Both the position numbers and the translations under genes were made by a program. A stretch of DNA of 64,000 nucleotides from assembly GCA_018902385.1 (NCBI GenBank), contig JABSSW010000037.1:62001-126000 (forward strand), read 5' to 3'. This document shows positions 35,027 through 46,251 of the stretch, piece after piece (position 1 is the first letter of the stretch; each line of letters opens with the position of its first letter). The notes under the pieces were generated by a model. It was not told the origin of the DNA. It was given only the letters and a program-made list of their open reading frames with translations, and searched no databases. This DNA is from Physcia stellaris (taxonomy: Eukaryota; Ascomycota; Lecanoromycetes; Caliciales; Physciaceae).

Positions 35027-36692
35027 ATGGCTCAGTCGCCTTCGTCTGCAGAAGAGTTGTCTGAATTCAGACAGCAGCTGATGCAAAACAATGGCGGCGG
35101 ACATTATGGGAGCGAGAACTATTTGGTTGATCAGGGCTACATCCATTCCGGGACCAATTCAGGCTATATCACCCCAGACCCAAATCACATGCTCGAACAA
35201 CACGGGTCACACTTCGTAAATCAATACACCGGCCAGTATGAACCAAGCTCAATGTTAGAAAGAGTAGGTTTGCACTGCTTTTGGCGAAGGGGCATTTTAA
35301 TTGACCAATCTCAGGATATCTATGGCCATCCGATGTACTTTCAGCAGCAACGCCAGGAATATTATCCTGTGTCTACTAATCAATACCCTGTAAGTCTTCC
35401 TCGCACCAGAATTTCAAGCACTATAACTCACGATATCATAAAAGTCTCCGGTGCCGTTCCAATACACAAGCTCTCCACCCACTCCGAGTCCGTCGGATAT
35501 GAGCAGTAGCGGCAAAAGGAAGAGACCGAACCGATCGCATGCTGCTAACAACAACACATCTTCAGGGTCTAGCCCACCGAGAGCCAAAAAGGCGAAGCCG
35601 GCGAAAGGCGAAAAAGCGAAGACTCCTAAGCTTGATGCACCATTGTCGGTCTTGACGAAGGATTCCGATGTACCTCTCAAGGATATGCACGCCTGGGTTC
35701 ACAGACCAGCAGAGGAAAGACTTCAAGAAGTGGCGAATAGGCCCAAGAACAAAATAACACGACCCATGAATTCTTTCATGCTTTACCGTTCTGCATATGC
35801 GGACAGAACGAAGAGATGGTGTACCCAGAATAACCATCAAGTGGTATCATCTGTTTCTGGAGAGAGTTGGCCCATGGAGCCAAAGGAAATAAAAGATTTG
35901 TATACGGAGTACGCAAGGATTGAAAGAGACAATCATCAGAAAGCTCACCCTGGCTACAAATTTTCTCCTACGAAGCCTGGCTCAGCAGGGCGCAAGCAGC
36001 GAAAGGATGCTTCAGAAGAGGAGGACGAGGAAAGTGACCTGGAAACCATGGACGGAGAATACTTGCCAAGTAGCCGCAGTCGATCCCGGAGACCTAGACA
36101 CGCAACCCCGGAGCCGAATTGGACAGGAGGGTATCAAAATCAATATGGTCACCATGTCGGCACAATTGCCGGCAACCCCGAAATGCAGCAGTCGTCTTAC
36201 CAGTATAACAACCCTAACAAGCCACTACCAGCACCAATGGTTGACAATGGTCTCTATGGTCAGTACTATCAGACAGTTGTCCAGGCAAGGGATGAGAATA
36301 TAGAAGACGTACTTTTTCAGAAGACACCGGTGCCCGGAGGCATGTCCTATAGCACTGCTCAGGCACTAAGCTCAGTCCCTGGCGGTGGTCACCATGAGCT
36401 GCTGGATAATTCGTTCGGCGATAGTCCTGCAAATCTGCAAAGAACAGACTTCGAATCTTCGCTTGATCCATCACTTACCGACAACTTTGGGGGCATCGAT
36501 GACGCCTTTTTGGACCAGCAACCAGCCGAGCAGGATCCAGGGCTTTCTCATTTGCAAACGTATACCTACCCCAGCTCACCTACTCATAGCCACGGGGTGA
36601 ATGATTGGAAAGGCCTACATGAGGCCGAGAACAATACCTTGACCGACGAAGAAGCTCTCTCGAACTTCCTCAGGGAAGCGAACGGTAGCTGA
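35027..36692 (+). CDS. HMG-box transcription factor (MATA-HMG type)
   Basis: A 519-residue nuclear protein from three exons (35027-35263, 35315-35389, 35445-36692), with introns of 51 and 55 bp, all in phase 0. The N-terminus is Gln/Asn/Tyr-rich. Residues about 120-165 hold basic nuclear-localisation-type stretches (KRKRP, RAKKAKPAKGEKAK). The HMG box runs from about 207 to 275: KITRPMNSFMLYRSAYADR, a central W-P-M-E-P, and KDLYTEYARIERDNHQKAHP. This is the sequence-specific (MATA/SOX-like) class, which binds and bends the DNA minor groove. An acidic patch (EEEDEESD) and a long low-complexity C-terminus follow, suggesting activation. It is not flanked by the usual mating-type neighbours, so it is more likely a general developmental HMG factor. 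Confidence 0.88.
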
Positions 36693-37372
36693 GAGAACAG
36701 CGACATGGGCATAGGGAATAAAGTTGAATAGATCGTGGGCTGCTTCGGCTTTTGGATACCCTTGCGTACTGGCCGCTCTTTGTCTAAAGGTCACACAGCT
36801 CGATGATGGATATTGACGTAGCATCCATTTTTTCCATGTTTTTGCAGCTCTTCTTCATCTTTAAAATATTCTGGCCATGTAGCCATAAAGTTTGGCCTCA
36901 GCTTTGGGCGGGAAGCAATGTCTAGCACTTTATTTGTCGTAGATAGTTTGTGGAAGAAAATGGCTGGCTACGTAACGAGAGTGCCATGATTATGTCAGTG
37001 TCAAACCCTTCATTCACCCGTGGACAAAGGAAACAATGAACTTTGTGTTGACGGATATCTGCATGAGACGCCGTGTATGTGTCGCTTCATGCATTGATCC
37101 GTGAATCTTCGAAGCCTGCCGCGCCTTGAATTTCGCGTTAAGCGATTCGTCCCAACCCTGGAACTAGACCACTTTAGGCACATTCCACTCGCTAAGCCCA
37201 TGGTGGCCCTGCGAGTACGAACGTACCTTCCTATGAGCTTCAAGTTACTTCCCGGCCTCTGCCATACGATGTGTGCTATACCTCCAGTCACTCATCGAGG
37301 AGATCGGCTGCTATAGGAACGTTCCTGGAGCTGCTGATCCAAAGAACGAGAGTGTTATGTGTATTGATCTCG
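36693..37372. other. Intergenic, promoter of PSF1
   Basis: Between the HMG-box stop and the Psf1 start; no additional gene or repeat. Confidence 0.4.
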
Positions 37373-38139
37373 ATGTATGGAGATCTTGGCTACAAGCTTG
37401 TAGGAACCATGTCTGCCCCCAAGAACTAAACTTGACTCCAAATCTAGGCCCAGCATGCCAAAAGAACGCAAGCTCTGACGCACCTACCTCCCTATCAAAC
37501 CGAACTAGTCCGTGAGATCACACGCGAAGTCCGAGACCTGGACAAAGACGTCTCCAACATCCTCGCTCCTTTCCGAGGCTCCTTCAACCCCTCCGACGAG
37601 CCAGCAACCGCCTGTGCCGTCCTTGTCAACCACCTTTGCATGCGTCGTAACAAACGCTGTCTACTTGCCTACCATCGCGTTCGATCTGACAAGCTGGAAG
37701 AGATGTGCTGGAGTGGTGAAGACGTGCTGGACCAAGAAAGCCAGGCCAGGAATGGATCTAGGCCAGGCAACGGCGAACGATCTGGCATGAATATGGAGGC
37801 GGGCAATTCTAGCTCCTTGAGTCCGGAAGAGGAGGAGTATTTTCGGCAGTACAGCGATATGCTGGCAGCGTACAAGGGTCAATGGACCGATATCGATCTG
37901 ACAGGCAGTCTGGAACCTCCAAGGGATCTATTCATTGACGTACGAGTCTTGAAGGACGCAGGCGAGATACAGACAGAATATGGGTAGGATAACTCGATTA
38001 GAACTATCAGCTCGCGTGGTCCGTGCGCTAATTATGAGCTGACAGAGCGATCAACCTGACGAAGAACAGTCAATTCTTCGTTCGGCAGGGCGACGTTGAG
38101 AGACTGATCGCGCAAGGTTATCTACAAAAATTGAGCTGA
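37373..38139 (+). CDS. PSF1: GINS complex subunit Psf1
   Basis: Psf1 is one of four GINS subunits. With Cdc45 and Mcm2-7, GINS forms the replicative helicase at nuclear replication forks. Three exons (37373-37399, 37454-37983, 38046-38139) give 216 residues, near the family length. It begins MYGDLGYKL, then HAKRTQALTHLPPYQTELV. The helical A domain includes MRRNKRCLLAYHRVRSDKLE, the hallmark of Psf1. An insert rich in Gly/Ser/Asn precedes LSPEEEEYFRQYSDML. The small B domain is RDLFIDVRVLKDAGEIQTEYG followed by INLTKNSQFFVRQGDVERLI. The first exon is only 27 bp. Complete, with all splice sites consensus. Confidence 0.93.
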
Positions 38140-38690
38140 GCGTTGACAGAGAGTCAGGTGAGCAGCTGCGTGGCACGAAAACGGCCTGAGCCAGAATGAT
38201 CCCATTTCACTATAGCTTTCACAAAGCACCAACAGAGCCAAGCTACCGTGGAGGCCACATTGCTTCAGAGCCTTAATGCTCTAACAGGGTGTGCGCCAAA
38301 CCCAGATACTTCTATAAGTACGGCCAAATGACACACTGCAGTACTCAAACGACCACCCTCGCACCTTCAGATGTGTCCTAGAGCGGAGAGCACGCCTCGA
38401 TAGCCATGGACAAGCCGATGGCTACGGTGGCACGCTCATGCATACCGAACTGGTAAACACACAACGTGCGGGCGCATCGCTAACCACCGAGCTGGTGATG
38501 CTTTACGCCCAGGCTGAGAGAAAATCGAGCTGATAATCTCCTTCGCCATCAGAACAGGCCCGTGACCCATCTGCAGTAGTGCTTGTGACTTGATCCCCGG
38601 ATCAAACTGATCATGAACATGATCCCAGATCAGAGGTTCGTGAAACAAGCGAATTGAGAATTGCTAATACTAACAGTCAGCAAAGCGTAC
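38140..38690. other. Convergent 3' intergenic
   Basis: Nothing recognised between the ends of PSF1 and the GIY-YIG-like gene. Confidence 0.4.
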
Positions 38691-40457
38691 TCAAGAGACA
38701 GGACTCCTTGATTTGGAGAACTGATCAATAATACTCTGTTCGTGTGGATGCTGTGTCATTTTTCCGTTATCGCGATACGACAATTTTCCAGTGCTTCTGA
38801 ACTTCTTCAAGGCTTTTTGCAAGGTCGACTTGCAGCTTAGACAACGAGACTTCCCGTCAGTCTTGTCAATTGTGCATGCTTTCTCAGGCTTCGCACATTT
38901 GACGCAAAGCGCTGCTGACTTTGGCGCAAATATATTCTTTTCAACTAGCCCGTGCATCCCTCTCTTGATGGCATACATTTGTCGCTGGTAATCAGATTTA
39001 CATACAATATACTGGTTTCCATCCAGCTCCATATAATTCCGACCCTTTTTCTTCCGTTGCTCAGGGTCAAATGTCTTGCTACAAACATCACAATGGTCTT
39101 CGCCCTTTTTGACTCTGTCAGCAATGAAAACACATCGGCGCATTCGAAGTGTCGCCTTCTCTTTATCCATAAGCTTGCCATGATCCTTACGGTACCTATA
39201 GCAGGGCTTACACAACATCCTCATGAATGGTTCCATGGGATTGAAATTAAACCAACGATGGGTCTTTGAACTGCCGCAGTTGCAACACACTCTGTCTTTG
39301 GTTGGTCTGCCTAACGAGAGTTGATTCCAGGTCCAAGTGCTGTTCAATCCTATATTGGTGGTCATATCATCAATATCTTCCGGCTGACACATCTCAGCCC
39401 AAAGATGTGCGTCTTTAGGCGCCCATGTAGAGATGCGCTTGGATTTGAATGTCTGCAAAAGTATCATCATAACAGTCTCCCAAAAGTGGATGTAAACCTT
39501 TGGGGTATCATAAGAAAAGAGAGCCAGCTTGACAAACTGGATATCGACGTCGGGATCCAACACTGCTCTTCCGTGCTCACCATTCTTGCGAATAGTTTCC
39601 TGACGCTCGGGATTGAGTCGATTCCTCACCCAGCCATAGTATTTGCCGATCCTGGAACGAAATCCACGCGCTGCAAAATTAGGGCCTTTGGCCGTGGCGC
39701 TGCCGACATATAGCCTATACCAGTCGGGATCGGTAATTTTTGTCAGTATGTTCAGATATACACCCCAAGAAGCATCCCGCCAATCGCCTACGAGCTGCAG
39801 GAGATCAGTAAAATCAAAGTGCTTTTGACCCAATACATGTTGAACCTGTATCGGCACTACATTACCATCTCGATACATATTGAGAAGAAAATTCACTTCA
39901 ACTTTGCACAAAAAGATATACCAGAAAGCCGTTATTGGCACCCCATTTCTTCTAGAGGGAAAGAAGTCCTTTGATGAAAGTTCATTCATGACGAGTCTCT
40001 TGATCGTCACGATGATGTACATGATCCTCTCCCAGAAGCGTCGGACGTTATCTGGATCTGCTGTAAATCCGCTCGACGCGGTCATCAATGGAGCGGTGTA
40101 CTCAGCTTCTGCTTCATCGTCTTCATCGACATCTTCCCATTCCTCGATGTCTTCCTCGATGTCCTCTTCATCTTCAGCTATCTCGCCACTGAGGACGGCA
40201 GCCTTAAACTCCTCAGGCGTGAGTTCCGCACCTTCTTCATCTGAGAAGCTGTCATCATCATCATCATCATCTCCACTAGCGACGTTAGCTTCGCTGTCAT
40301 CACCATAGTCAGCGTCATCAATGGGGGCAGCTCTTCTCTTTGTAGGAGGGGCCTCCCCAGACTCAATTGGCAGCTTCTTCTTGTTAGAGCCACCAGCTGA
40401 AGTTGATCGTGGACGCTTCGCAGCTCCACGTGTTAAGGCCATTGTACCTGCAGTCAC
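38691..40457 (-). CDS. GIY-YIG-like nuclease domain with GATA-like zinc fingers
   Basis: A 588-residue intronless protein of unknown role. Residues 1-125 are basic and then extremely acidic (runs of Asp and Glu), like a nuclear or chromatin protein. Residues about 229-340 resemble a GIY-YIG endonuclease fold: WGVY (Y234), RLYVGSA (Y250), an Arg pair in GFRSRIGKYYG, and a later Glu in HFWETVMM at the place of the catalytic Glu. Residues 391-428 form a GATA-like finger (C-x2-C, then C416-x2-C419 followed by YRYRKDHGKL, with a longer loop than in true GATA factors). Two more Cys clusters lie at 456-486 and 518-542. The combination suggests DNA binding plus cleavage, but activity is inferred. An alternative start is Met6. 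Confidence 0.7.
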   Translation of the reverse strand: MTAGTMALTRGAAKRPRSTSAGGSNKKKLPIESGEAPPTKRRAAPIDDADYGDDSEANVASGDDDDDDDSFSDEEGAELTPEEFKAAVLSGEIAEDEEDIEEDIEEWEDVDEDDEAEAEYTAPLMTASSGFTADPDNVRRFWERIMYIIVTIKRLVMNELSSKDFFPSRRNGVPITAFWYIFLCKVEVNFLLNMYRDGNVVPIQVQHVLGQKHFDFTDLLQLVGDWRDASWGVYLNILTKITDPDWYRLYVGSATAKGPNFAARGFRSRIGKYYGWVRNRLNPERQETIRKNGEHGRAVLDPDVDIQFVKLALFSYDTPKVYIHFWETVMMILLQTFKSKRISTWAPKDAHLWAEMCQPEDIDDMTTNIGLNSTWTWNQLSLGRPTKDRVCCNCGSSKTHRWFNFNPMEPFMRMLCKPCYRYRKDHGKLMDKEKATLRMRRCVFIADRVKKGEDHCDVCSKTFDPEQRKKKGRNYMELDGNQYIVCKSDYQRQMYAIKRGMHGLVEKNIFAPKSAALCVKCAKPEKACTIDKTDGKSRCLSCKSTLQKALKKFRSTGKLSYRDNGKMTQHPHEQSIIDQFSKSRSPVS

Positions 40458-41636
40458 AATGGCAAAGATTCAAAAGTAGTTCGCACACAGAATCAAGATC
40501 AATTGGTATAGAAATTAATCGCTATATCAATTGAAAAGCCCAAGGCAGAGAGAAAAAAGAGAAGAGAGGACCTGCTCGAAGACATCTCTCAAGACTGGAC
40601 CCTCCCACCGAAGCGATTCCGCCATCCGTGCTCCACCAAAATAATGACGACAGTAACATTACGATTGCAAATTCAAAATCATGATATGTTACATTGTTCT
40701 TCATCTGAGCTTTCCCTTTCAGCAATCTTCTCTACGAATTGATTGATACGTGCAGTTCCCAAATTGGAGGAGCTGCAGAGTCTCGAACCATCTGCCTTGA
40801 CTTCGATACATGGAGATCTTACCATCCGAAAAAAAACGAGGGTATCCAGATGATTTGAAATGAGTCTCCTGTGACCTCGATAGCCTTTTCGCTGTTGATC
40901 GACCATTCCCGAAATGGACAAGGCTCGTGCAAATCCACGGTCAGGATGACGGACATTTTGTTCTGTCAGCTGTCAATGCCATTGTACCTGCACTAGCCCT
41001 CCCGTTTGAGCCGCATGAGGGTAAGAAAGGGAGGATACCTACCTATCAAGTGGCGGTGGGGCAGGCTTGCAGGCTTCGTTCTCGGTGGTTCGGACGGCGA
41101 TACCTTAAGGCGGTGTGGGGAAACTTCACAATTCCAAATGGCACGTGTTCGCGGGGCAGGGGAAGGTTGGGTACCATGGTAGGTAAGATAGAATGACGTG
41201 CATCTGTAGAAATGTTAATAATAGTCGTAAACTGCTGTTCTCCTTCTTCTTTTTGCTTCATTCCCTAAACCGCCACCACGTACGGTAAGTAGTAGATCTC
41301 CTTCGACTTGTTTTGAGGATGCACGATTCTCTTTTGAATTCAAGATAAGTGTTGGGATGCAAAATTGGAGCTGATACGTGTGTAGCAGACCTACAATCGC
41401 CTGCTCTCCCTCGGTAAGTCAACCTCCTTGCATTCTCCTGTGTCATATCGGTCATCAATAGAGACCTTTGGACGAAGGTCTCTATGTGTCTGTGAACATC
41501 TAGCTAACGTTATTTATACAGCAAAATCACCACCACCGCCCGCCCACCATCCCCCAAAGTACGATGCTCCTCTCTTCTACATACACTTACTCCTATGACG
41601 GGAGAACTTTGAGCTGAGATTGGTAGCATAGTCACG
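40458..41636. other. Intergenic, perhaps with leader exons of the next gene
   Basis: No coding gene is supported in 40.46-41.28 kb. From about 41.28 kb several donor/acceptor pairs occur in series (GTAAGT at 41284 and 41415, ACAG at 41520, GTACGA near 41559, ATAG at 41632). This suggests a spliced 5' leader, or extra N-terminal coding exons, for the gene starting at 41637. Confidence 0.4.
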
Positions 41637-42285
41637 ATGACGCCCCCGTCGCCCCCCGCCGCCACCCCCCAAAAGGCCGCCGCCGAAGCCCCCTCCCTCA
41701 AAGTAAGACAACTGTCATTCAATTCGTTATGATTTGTCTTTTCTGAATTCAGTGAGAGTTGATGAGAAACTCCAATGTACAATTTCCTAGCTAGAATCGT
41801 TGGAATTTTGCGAAAATTTGATCGCTCTGGTTTTGGAGACGATGCACATTGCATGATGACTAAGCTAATGTGAGATAGAGAAAAAGGTCAGGGTACACCG
41901 GCGCCGCACGAGCCGCCGCAGCCATGCAAGCCTTCGCCGAGCATGGCATTACGCCAAACGTGTTCATCGGCAATCAAGTAAATTTACCACCGAAGCAACC
42001 CATTCTAAACCAGCAGAAACCTAAGCAATCTGAAGTCAGTAATGGACTATCCGCTTCAGCGCCCATACTAAATTTGGTGTGTAGAAAGCCAAATGGTCCG
42101 AAGCTCAGTTTCACTTCGATCAGCAGCTGCCTCATTCCGGCGACCGCAGTAACGCCGATTCAGACAACTTCCGCAAAGAGCTTTGCCGACGCTTTTCCAG
42201 ACGTGATCCAGAGAAAGACGCAGAACTGGTGCTCCAGCTCCTTGGGGAGCTCTTTCTTACCCGCTATCCAGCCCCTCCATCTTGA
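41637..42285 (+). CDS. Small basic hypothetical protein, three exons
   Basis: Three phase-0 exons (41637-41702, 41879-41977, 42085-42285) give 121 residues. The N-terminus is Pro/Ala-rich, then KRKRSGYTGAARAAAAMQ leads into AFAEHGITPNVFIGNQ. The third exon reads AKWSEAQFHFDQQL and later FRKELCRRFSRRDPEKDAEL, ending LFLTRYPAPPS. The reading is strongly protein-like and all splice sites are good, but I do not recognise the family. The basic KRKR stretch could be a nuclear signal. The stop lies only 32 bp before the ATG of the STAS-CNBD gene, unusually tight for a fungus. Additional upstream exons are possible. Confidence 0.6.
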
Positions 42286-42317
42286 ATCCCTCTTCAGCTT
42301 TGCATCTGCTTTCTACT

Positions 42318-43525
42318 ATGGCCTCATTTGCTCTATTTAACATCTTTGGCATTCTTTTGGCTTGCGTCAGCTTCGTTCTCCAAACATCGAGGGTCTCGGC
42401 TATCCGGGGGAATCTACCAGGAGGGGTCGCAAATTCGACCGTCAGGCGACATCCCATCCAACATCGGTTCTTGCACAGCGCTGGGCAGCAGACGCATGTC
42501 ATGAAGTTGGCCGGGTATTTGTTCTTTGGCACTATTGTTGGTGTCGAGAAACACATTAGAGACATGCTACAGGAGAAATTCCAGCTCCACCCAATACGCT
42601 TCCTTGTTCTGGATTTGTATAACGTTGATGGTGTAGACTTCTCTGCTGCGGAGGCCTTCTCGCGAATCAATCGGATACTTAAAGTCAAAGGAGTCGAACT
42701 TGTCATTTGTGGCATAAAAATGAATGGGGAAGTTGGCACTAGTCTCTGCAACGTAGGCCTTTTCAATGAAGATGACGGCGCGCTTTACTGCGAATCTCTC
42801 AACTCGGCCCTTGAATACTGTGAAAACGAGCTTCTTAAAGCATTTTACCAGCAACAGATGAGCGATCCTGAGAGGGAGTCCGCGCCCAGTTTCCTTGGTA
42901 GATCAAATTCCCCCTTCACAGCCTAAATTACCTTGCTAATACTTTCCCAGAGATACCGAAACGCAAACAATCCTTCTCCCAAGAAAGCATATACAGCTCG
43001 CCCCGCCGCAACCATCTGCATCAAGTAGCAACCAACACCCTCGAAAACTCCACGCCTCCCACGAAATGGCAAAACCACAACCAACCCCTGCAACTCATCC
43101 TCCAAACCTTCTCCTCTCTCTCCACCCAGCCCGAATCCTTCTGGCGCCGCCTCGCGCCCTTCTTCACCCGCCGCGCCTTCCCCGCAAACAGCACCCTCTA
43201 CCACCGCGGCGACCCGGCGACCGGCTTCTACCTCCTCGAAACGGGCATCCTGAAAGCAGACTACGACCTCCAGCAAGGGCAATACACGGAGCTGATCGTG
43301 GAGCGGACGACGTGCGGGGAGCTCCCCTTCTTCAGCGGCACCGAGAGGACCAGCACGACGACTGCGGAACGGGATTGCGTTACTTGGCTGCTGGATGAGG
43401 GCAGTTGGGCTAGCGTGCAGAGGGAGGAGCCTGAGGTGGCGCAGGAGTTGTTGAAGATTAGCTTGAAGCTGACTAGTGAGCGGATGGATGCTATTACTAG
43501 TTATATGTTGCTTACTAGTGGGTGA
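42318..43525 (+). CDS. STAS plus cyclic-nucleotide-binding protein, truncated SulP transporter
   Basis: A 384-residue protein from exons 42318-42897 and 42951-43525 (53-bp intron). Residues about 3-22 are one membrane helix (ALFNIFGILLACVSFVLQTS), then VSAIRG. A STAS domain follows (about 58-190) with HVMKLAGYLFFGTIVGVEKH and FLVLDLYNVDGVDFSAAEAF. After a linker, residues about 265-375 form a cyclic-nucleotide-binding-like domain (ANSTLYHRGDPATGFYLLE, then RTTCGELPFFSGTERTS). This is the C-terminal order of fungal SLC26/SulP anion transporters related to yeast YGR125w, which normally carry some ten further membrane helices in front. Those are missing here; the space is taken by another gene. 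The open frame is intact. It may be a decayed transporter or a stand-alone STAS-CNBD regulator. Confidence 0.85.
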
Positions 43526-45309
43526 ATTGTATGTTTTGAGGGGATTGAGGGTGCGTTGAAAGGAGGAATCTTCTAGGGGTGTATAAAAGGGAAGATATGG
43601 GACGGGGCGATTTGAAATCTTAGCGTGGTGTTTCGGAGTTGGAAATCTCTCACGGTTACTCATGAGCTGCTGTAGATATCTACCGAAAAGGGGGTAGCGG
43701 TCGTTCATATAGGCTTTGTAGATCGATAGAGTTTTCTGGACACTAGAACAGTAGATCCTAGAAATGCATGTTCTCTTCATTGCTAGTCATCTACTGTTTT
43801 TTTCACATTCGAATCTTCTGGAGAAGATGGTTCTCAATATTAGCCCAAGTATGGAGAAGGGAAAGGTAGCATTATCATCTTCCCAGTCTTTCGACAAAGT
43901 ACAGCTGACAAACCTTGAGGCTGTTTCCTCTCATCCATCCAGCATCGAAAACTCCCCATCCATCAACCCATCCCTTCCCCATTTCCCATGGAACATGGCT
44001 ATCCAAAGAAAGGACGTCAACCAGCAATACACTACATCCATACCCCAAAATCCCAGACGTACTGAGGAGGAGACCTGCTAACTACCCACCTCCCCTCATC
44101 AAAGCAGTCAAAGCCCAAGGAAGTGAAGATGCCATGACTGTCTCCTCGGGGTTCGCAAGAATCATCAAGGACGGGAGTCACAGGAGATGCGCGTGGAATG
44201 CAAAGTAGGAAGGAGGTAGGGAGTAGGACGAGCAGAAATCATGGGAATACTTTAATGAATTGGGGGGGCAATTATTTGGTTTTATCCAGTAATGACTAGT
44301 GTGAAGAATCTTAAAAGTGGATGTCATGGAGCGGAGACGCATCAGGTCTATCTAGCGCGATTGGTAGGGTCATTGCTACCTTCCACTCCCGGCTGGCTGG
44401 CTTAACTTACTCAGCAATGAAAGTAGCAAACCCCAGTGAGAAGAGTCTCAACGGAGACGCAGCAGCTTTCCCCAAGTCTGGACAGAGCGATGGGTAGGTC
44501 ATTGCTACCTTACACTCCCGGATGGCTGGCGGTAGGTGGTATTCATTGGATCTCGGAAAGCTAAGGGCGAGTGCGATACCAAACTCCCAGACTGGGAATC
44601 GGGGGGACGGAGCTGGATGGATTGCTGTCGCCTAGAGTGAGGTCAGATATATATGGATCAGATGAGCAATAAGGGATGTCTGTGGAGAGTGGGCTGCGGA
44701 AGGCGGCTGGAACAAGTGGAAGGTAAGCTGACTCTCTTGGCCTACATGCTCTGATGCTGGGCAGTGCTTGGAATGTAAGGTAGCCTTTGCTGGGAGAGGG
44801 ATGCAGAAATCAACGAAGAGAAAATTTATATGCTATCGATTTGGCGAGTGGGAGAACTTGGTGAAGCCGAGAGGTTAGGGTCCTGCGACTCAAAGACTAA
44901 AAGCTATATGCTTGGCTTTACCGCCTGTCAGTCTTCCATCGCCTTTTAGAGTATGTCTCACTATAGCTTTGAGATCATAGTTCTTCCCTAGCTTTCGTTA
45001 CTGCTTTCATCCGATCGCTACCGTCGCTTGTTCCCTTTTGCTAACGCTGTGGCTACAGCCGGATATAGATCTCCTGAACAATCGCTGGAATAGATACATG
45101 CAAATGTGGAAGGCCAACAAACCCCGAGGAGATCAGATGTTGCTAGGGACAAGCATGTCTCCTTTAAACTCGAAGAGTCCAAGTAGGGGTTCATCTACTT
45201 TGCCCGAAACGGCAGAGCTGACTTTCTTCTCTACCAACGAGACAAAGCGTGAGCTTCCTCGCGAGGACAGGCATAGAGCCGAGCCTTTTGTTCCAGAAGA
45301 CCACGCCTA
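43526..45309. other. Intergenic with a short tandem duplication
   Basis: No gene is supported in this 1.8 kb. It contains the duplicated segment described at 44333-44530. A 110-codon frame at 45038-45370 has no domain and runs into the MITE. Confidence 0.4.
44333..44530 (+). repeat. Two-copy tandem repeat
   Basis: Copy 1 (44333-44401) and copy 2 (44453-44530) share GGAGACGCA at the left, GGTCATTGCTACCTT in the middle, and CACTCCCGG followed by TGGCTGGC at the right. The offset is about 120-129 bp. Non-coding; origin unknown. Confidence 0.6.
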
Positions 45310-45546
45310 TCCCATGGTCTGGTGCGGTGCTATCTTCTCCCATGCGTCGCCATCGATACACTCAATATGATAACACGCTTACCCGTGTTTGGCACAAAGC
45401 ATATGAAAATGTCATGAAGACGGTATCAACATGACATGTAACCAACATCATCTTCTGATTTCGCCCCCAAGCCGGGTAATCGTAGATCCGTCGGTGTATC
45501 CTAAAAATTAGCACCACTTATTACCAGACCATACCAGACCATGGGA
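45310..45546 (+). mobile_element. MITE, family 1, copy B (TA-flanked)
   Basis: A 237-bp element flanked by TA on both sides. It has perfect 14-bp terminal inverted repeats (TCCCATGGTCTGGT at the left, ACCAGACCATGGGA at the right) and a second inner inverted block around GGTGCTA / TAGCACCAC. The TA duplication and non-coding body point to a Tc1/mariner-type MITE. It aligns along its length with the reverse complement of 48111-48336, and more loosely with 4865-5060. Confidence 0.85.
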
Positions 45547-46251
45547 TACCAAGGAGTATGGGCAGACAATGCGTAGTCAGATACAGCGACGAGAGTCGTA
45601 ATGCAACTGCTCAGGGGCCTCGCGCTTCTATCGCAGTATTGTACTACACCGGATAGTAGTCGGTAATTTCATTCGGCCTGGGCACCGCTTCACAATTGCC
45701 GCTCTATTGAGTGGAGTGCTGACTCTGTTGAACTTCTTCAGCCAAGAACTCAGTGTGCTGCGGTCGAAAAGAGGTGCTGACGGAAACGCCAAAAAAGAGA
45801 GAGTGGTATCACCTTTTGCGATCTGACATGCAGCGGTGAGCAGCCACCTGTTTTCAACTGGATCGCATTTCGATCGGTCACCGACCGTTTTTGTACAATG
45901 TTTGCATCATCTAATATGTATGCGACAACTGATTTTGCTGTAGCCAAGGCGAACAGCTTACGTGAGAAGCAACAGTACTTCGGCCTTGCATCCGCCATAC
46001 CGGGGTTCTCAAGCATGTCATCTTCTTTGAAGGGTTCTAAATGATTGCAGCTCAAATTGTTACTCACCTCATCCGCAAGAAGGGTTTCAGTATAGCAAGC
46101 CCAATGGAAAAACATTCTGTGCCCTGGGTCGGGGAAAAGTATAAAGAGCCTCTTCTTCAATGTCTGAGCTATCTTGTCTTGCCCACTGCACATAACAATA
46201 TTTCTTTCCCCTTGTCAAACCTAAGCTTGTACTCCTTATTGTGTCGCAAAC
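45547..46251. other. Promoter side of the SGNH hydrolase gene
   Basis: No separate gene is supported; presumably upstream regulatory sequence. Confidence 0.4.

Noticed and set aside
35027-38139. Mating-type locus around the HMG-box gene
   Set aside because: The box is of the MATA-HMG class, but the neighbours are Psf1 and a GIY-YIG-like gene rather than the usual mating-locus flanks, and the protein is long with a large disordered C-terminus.
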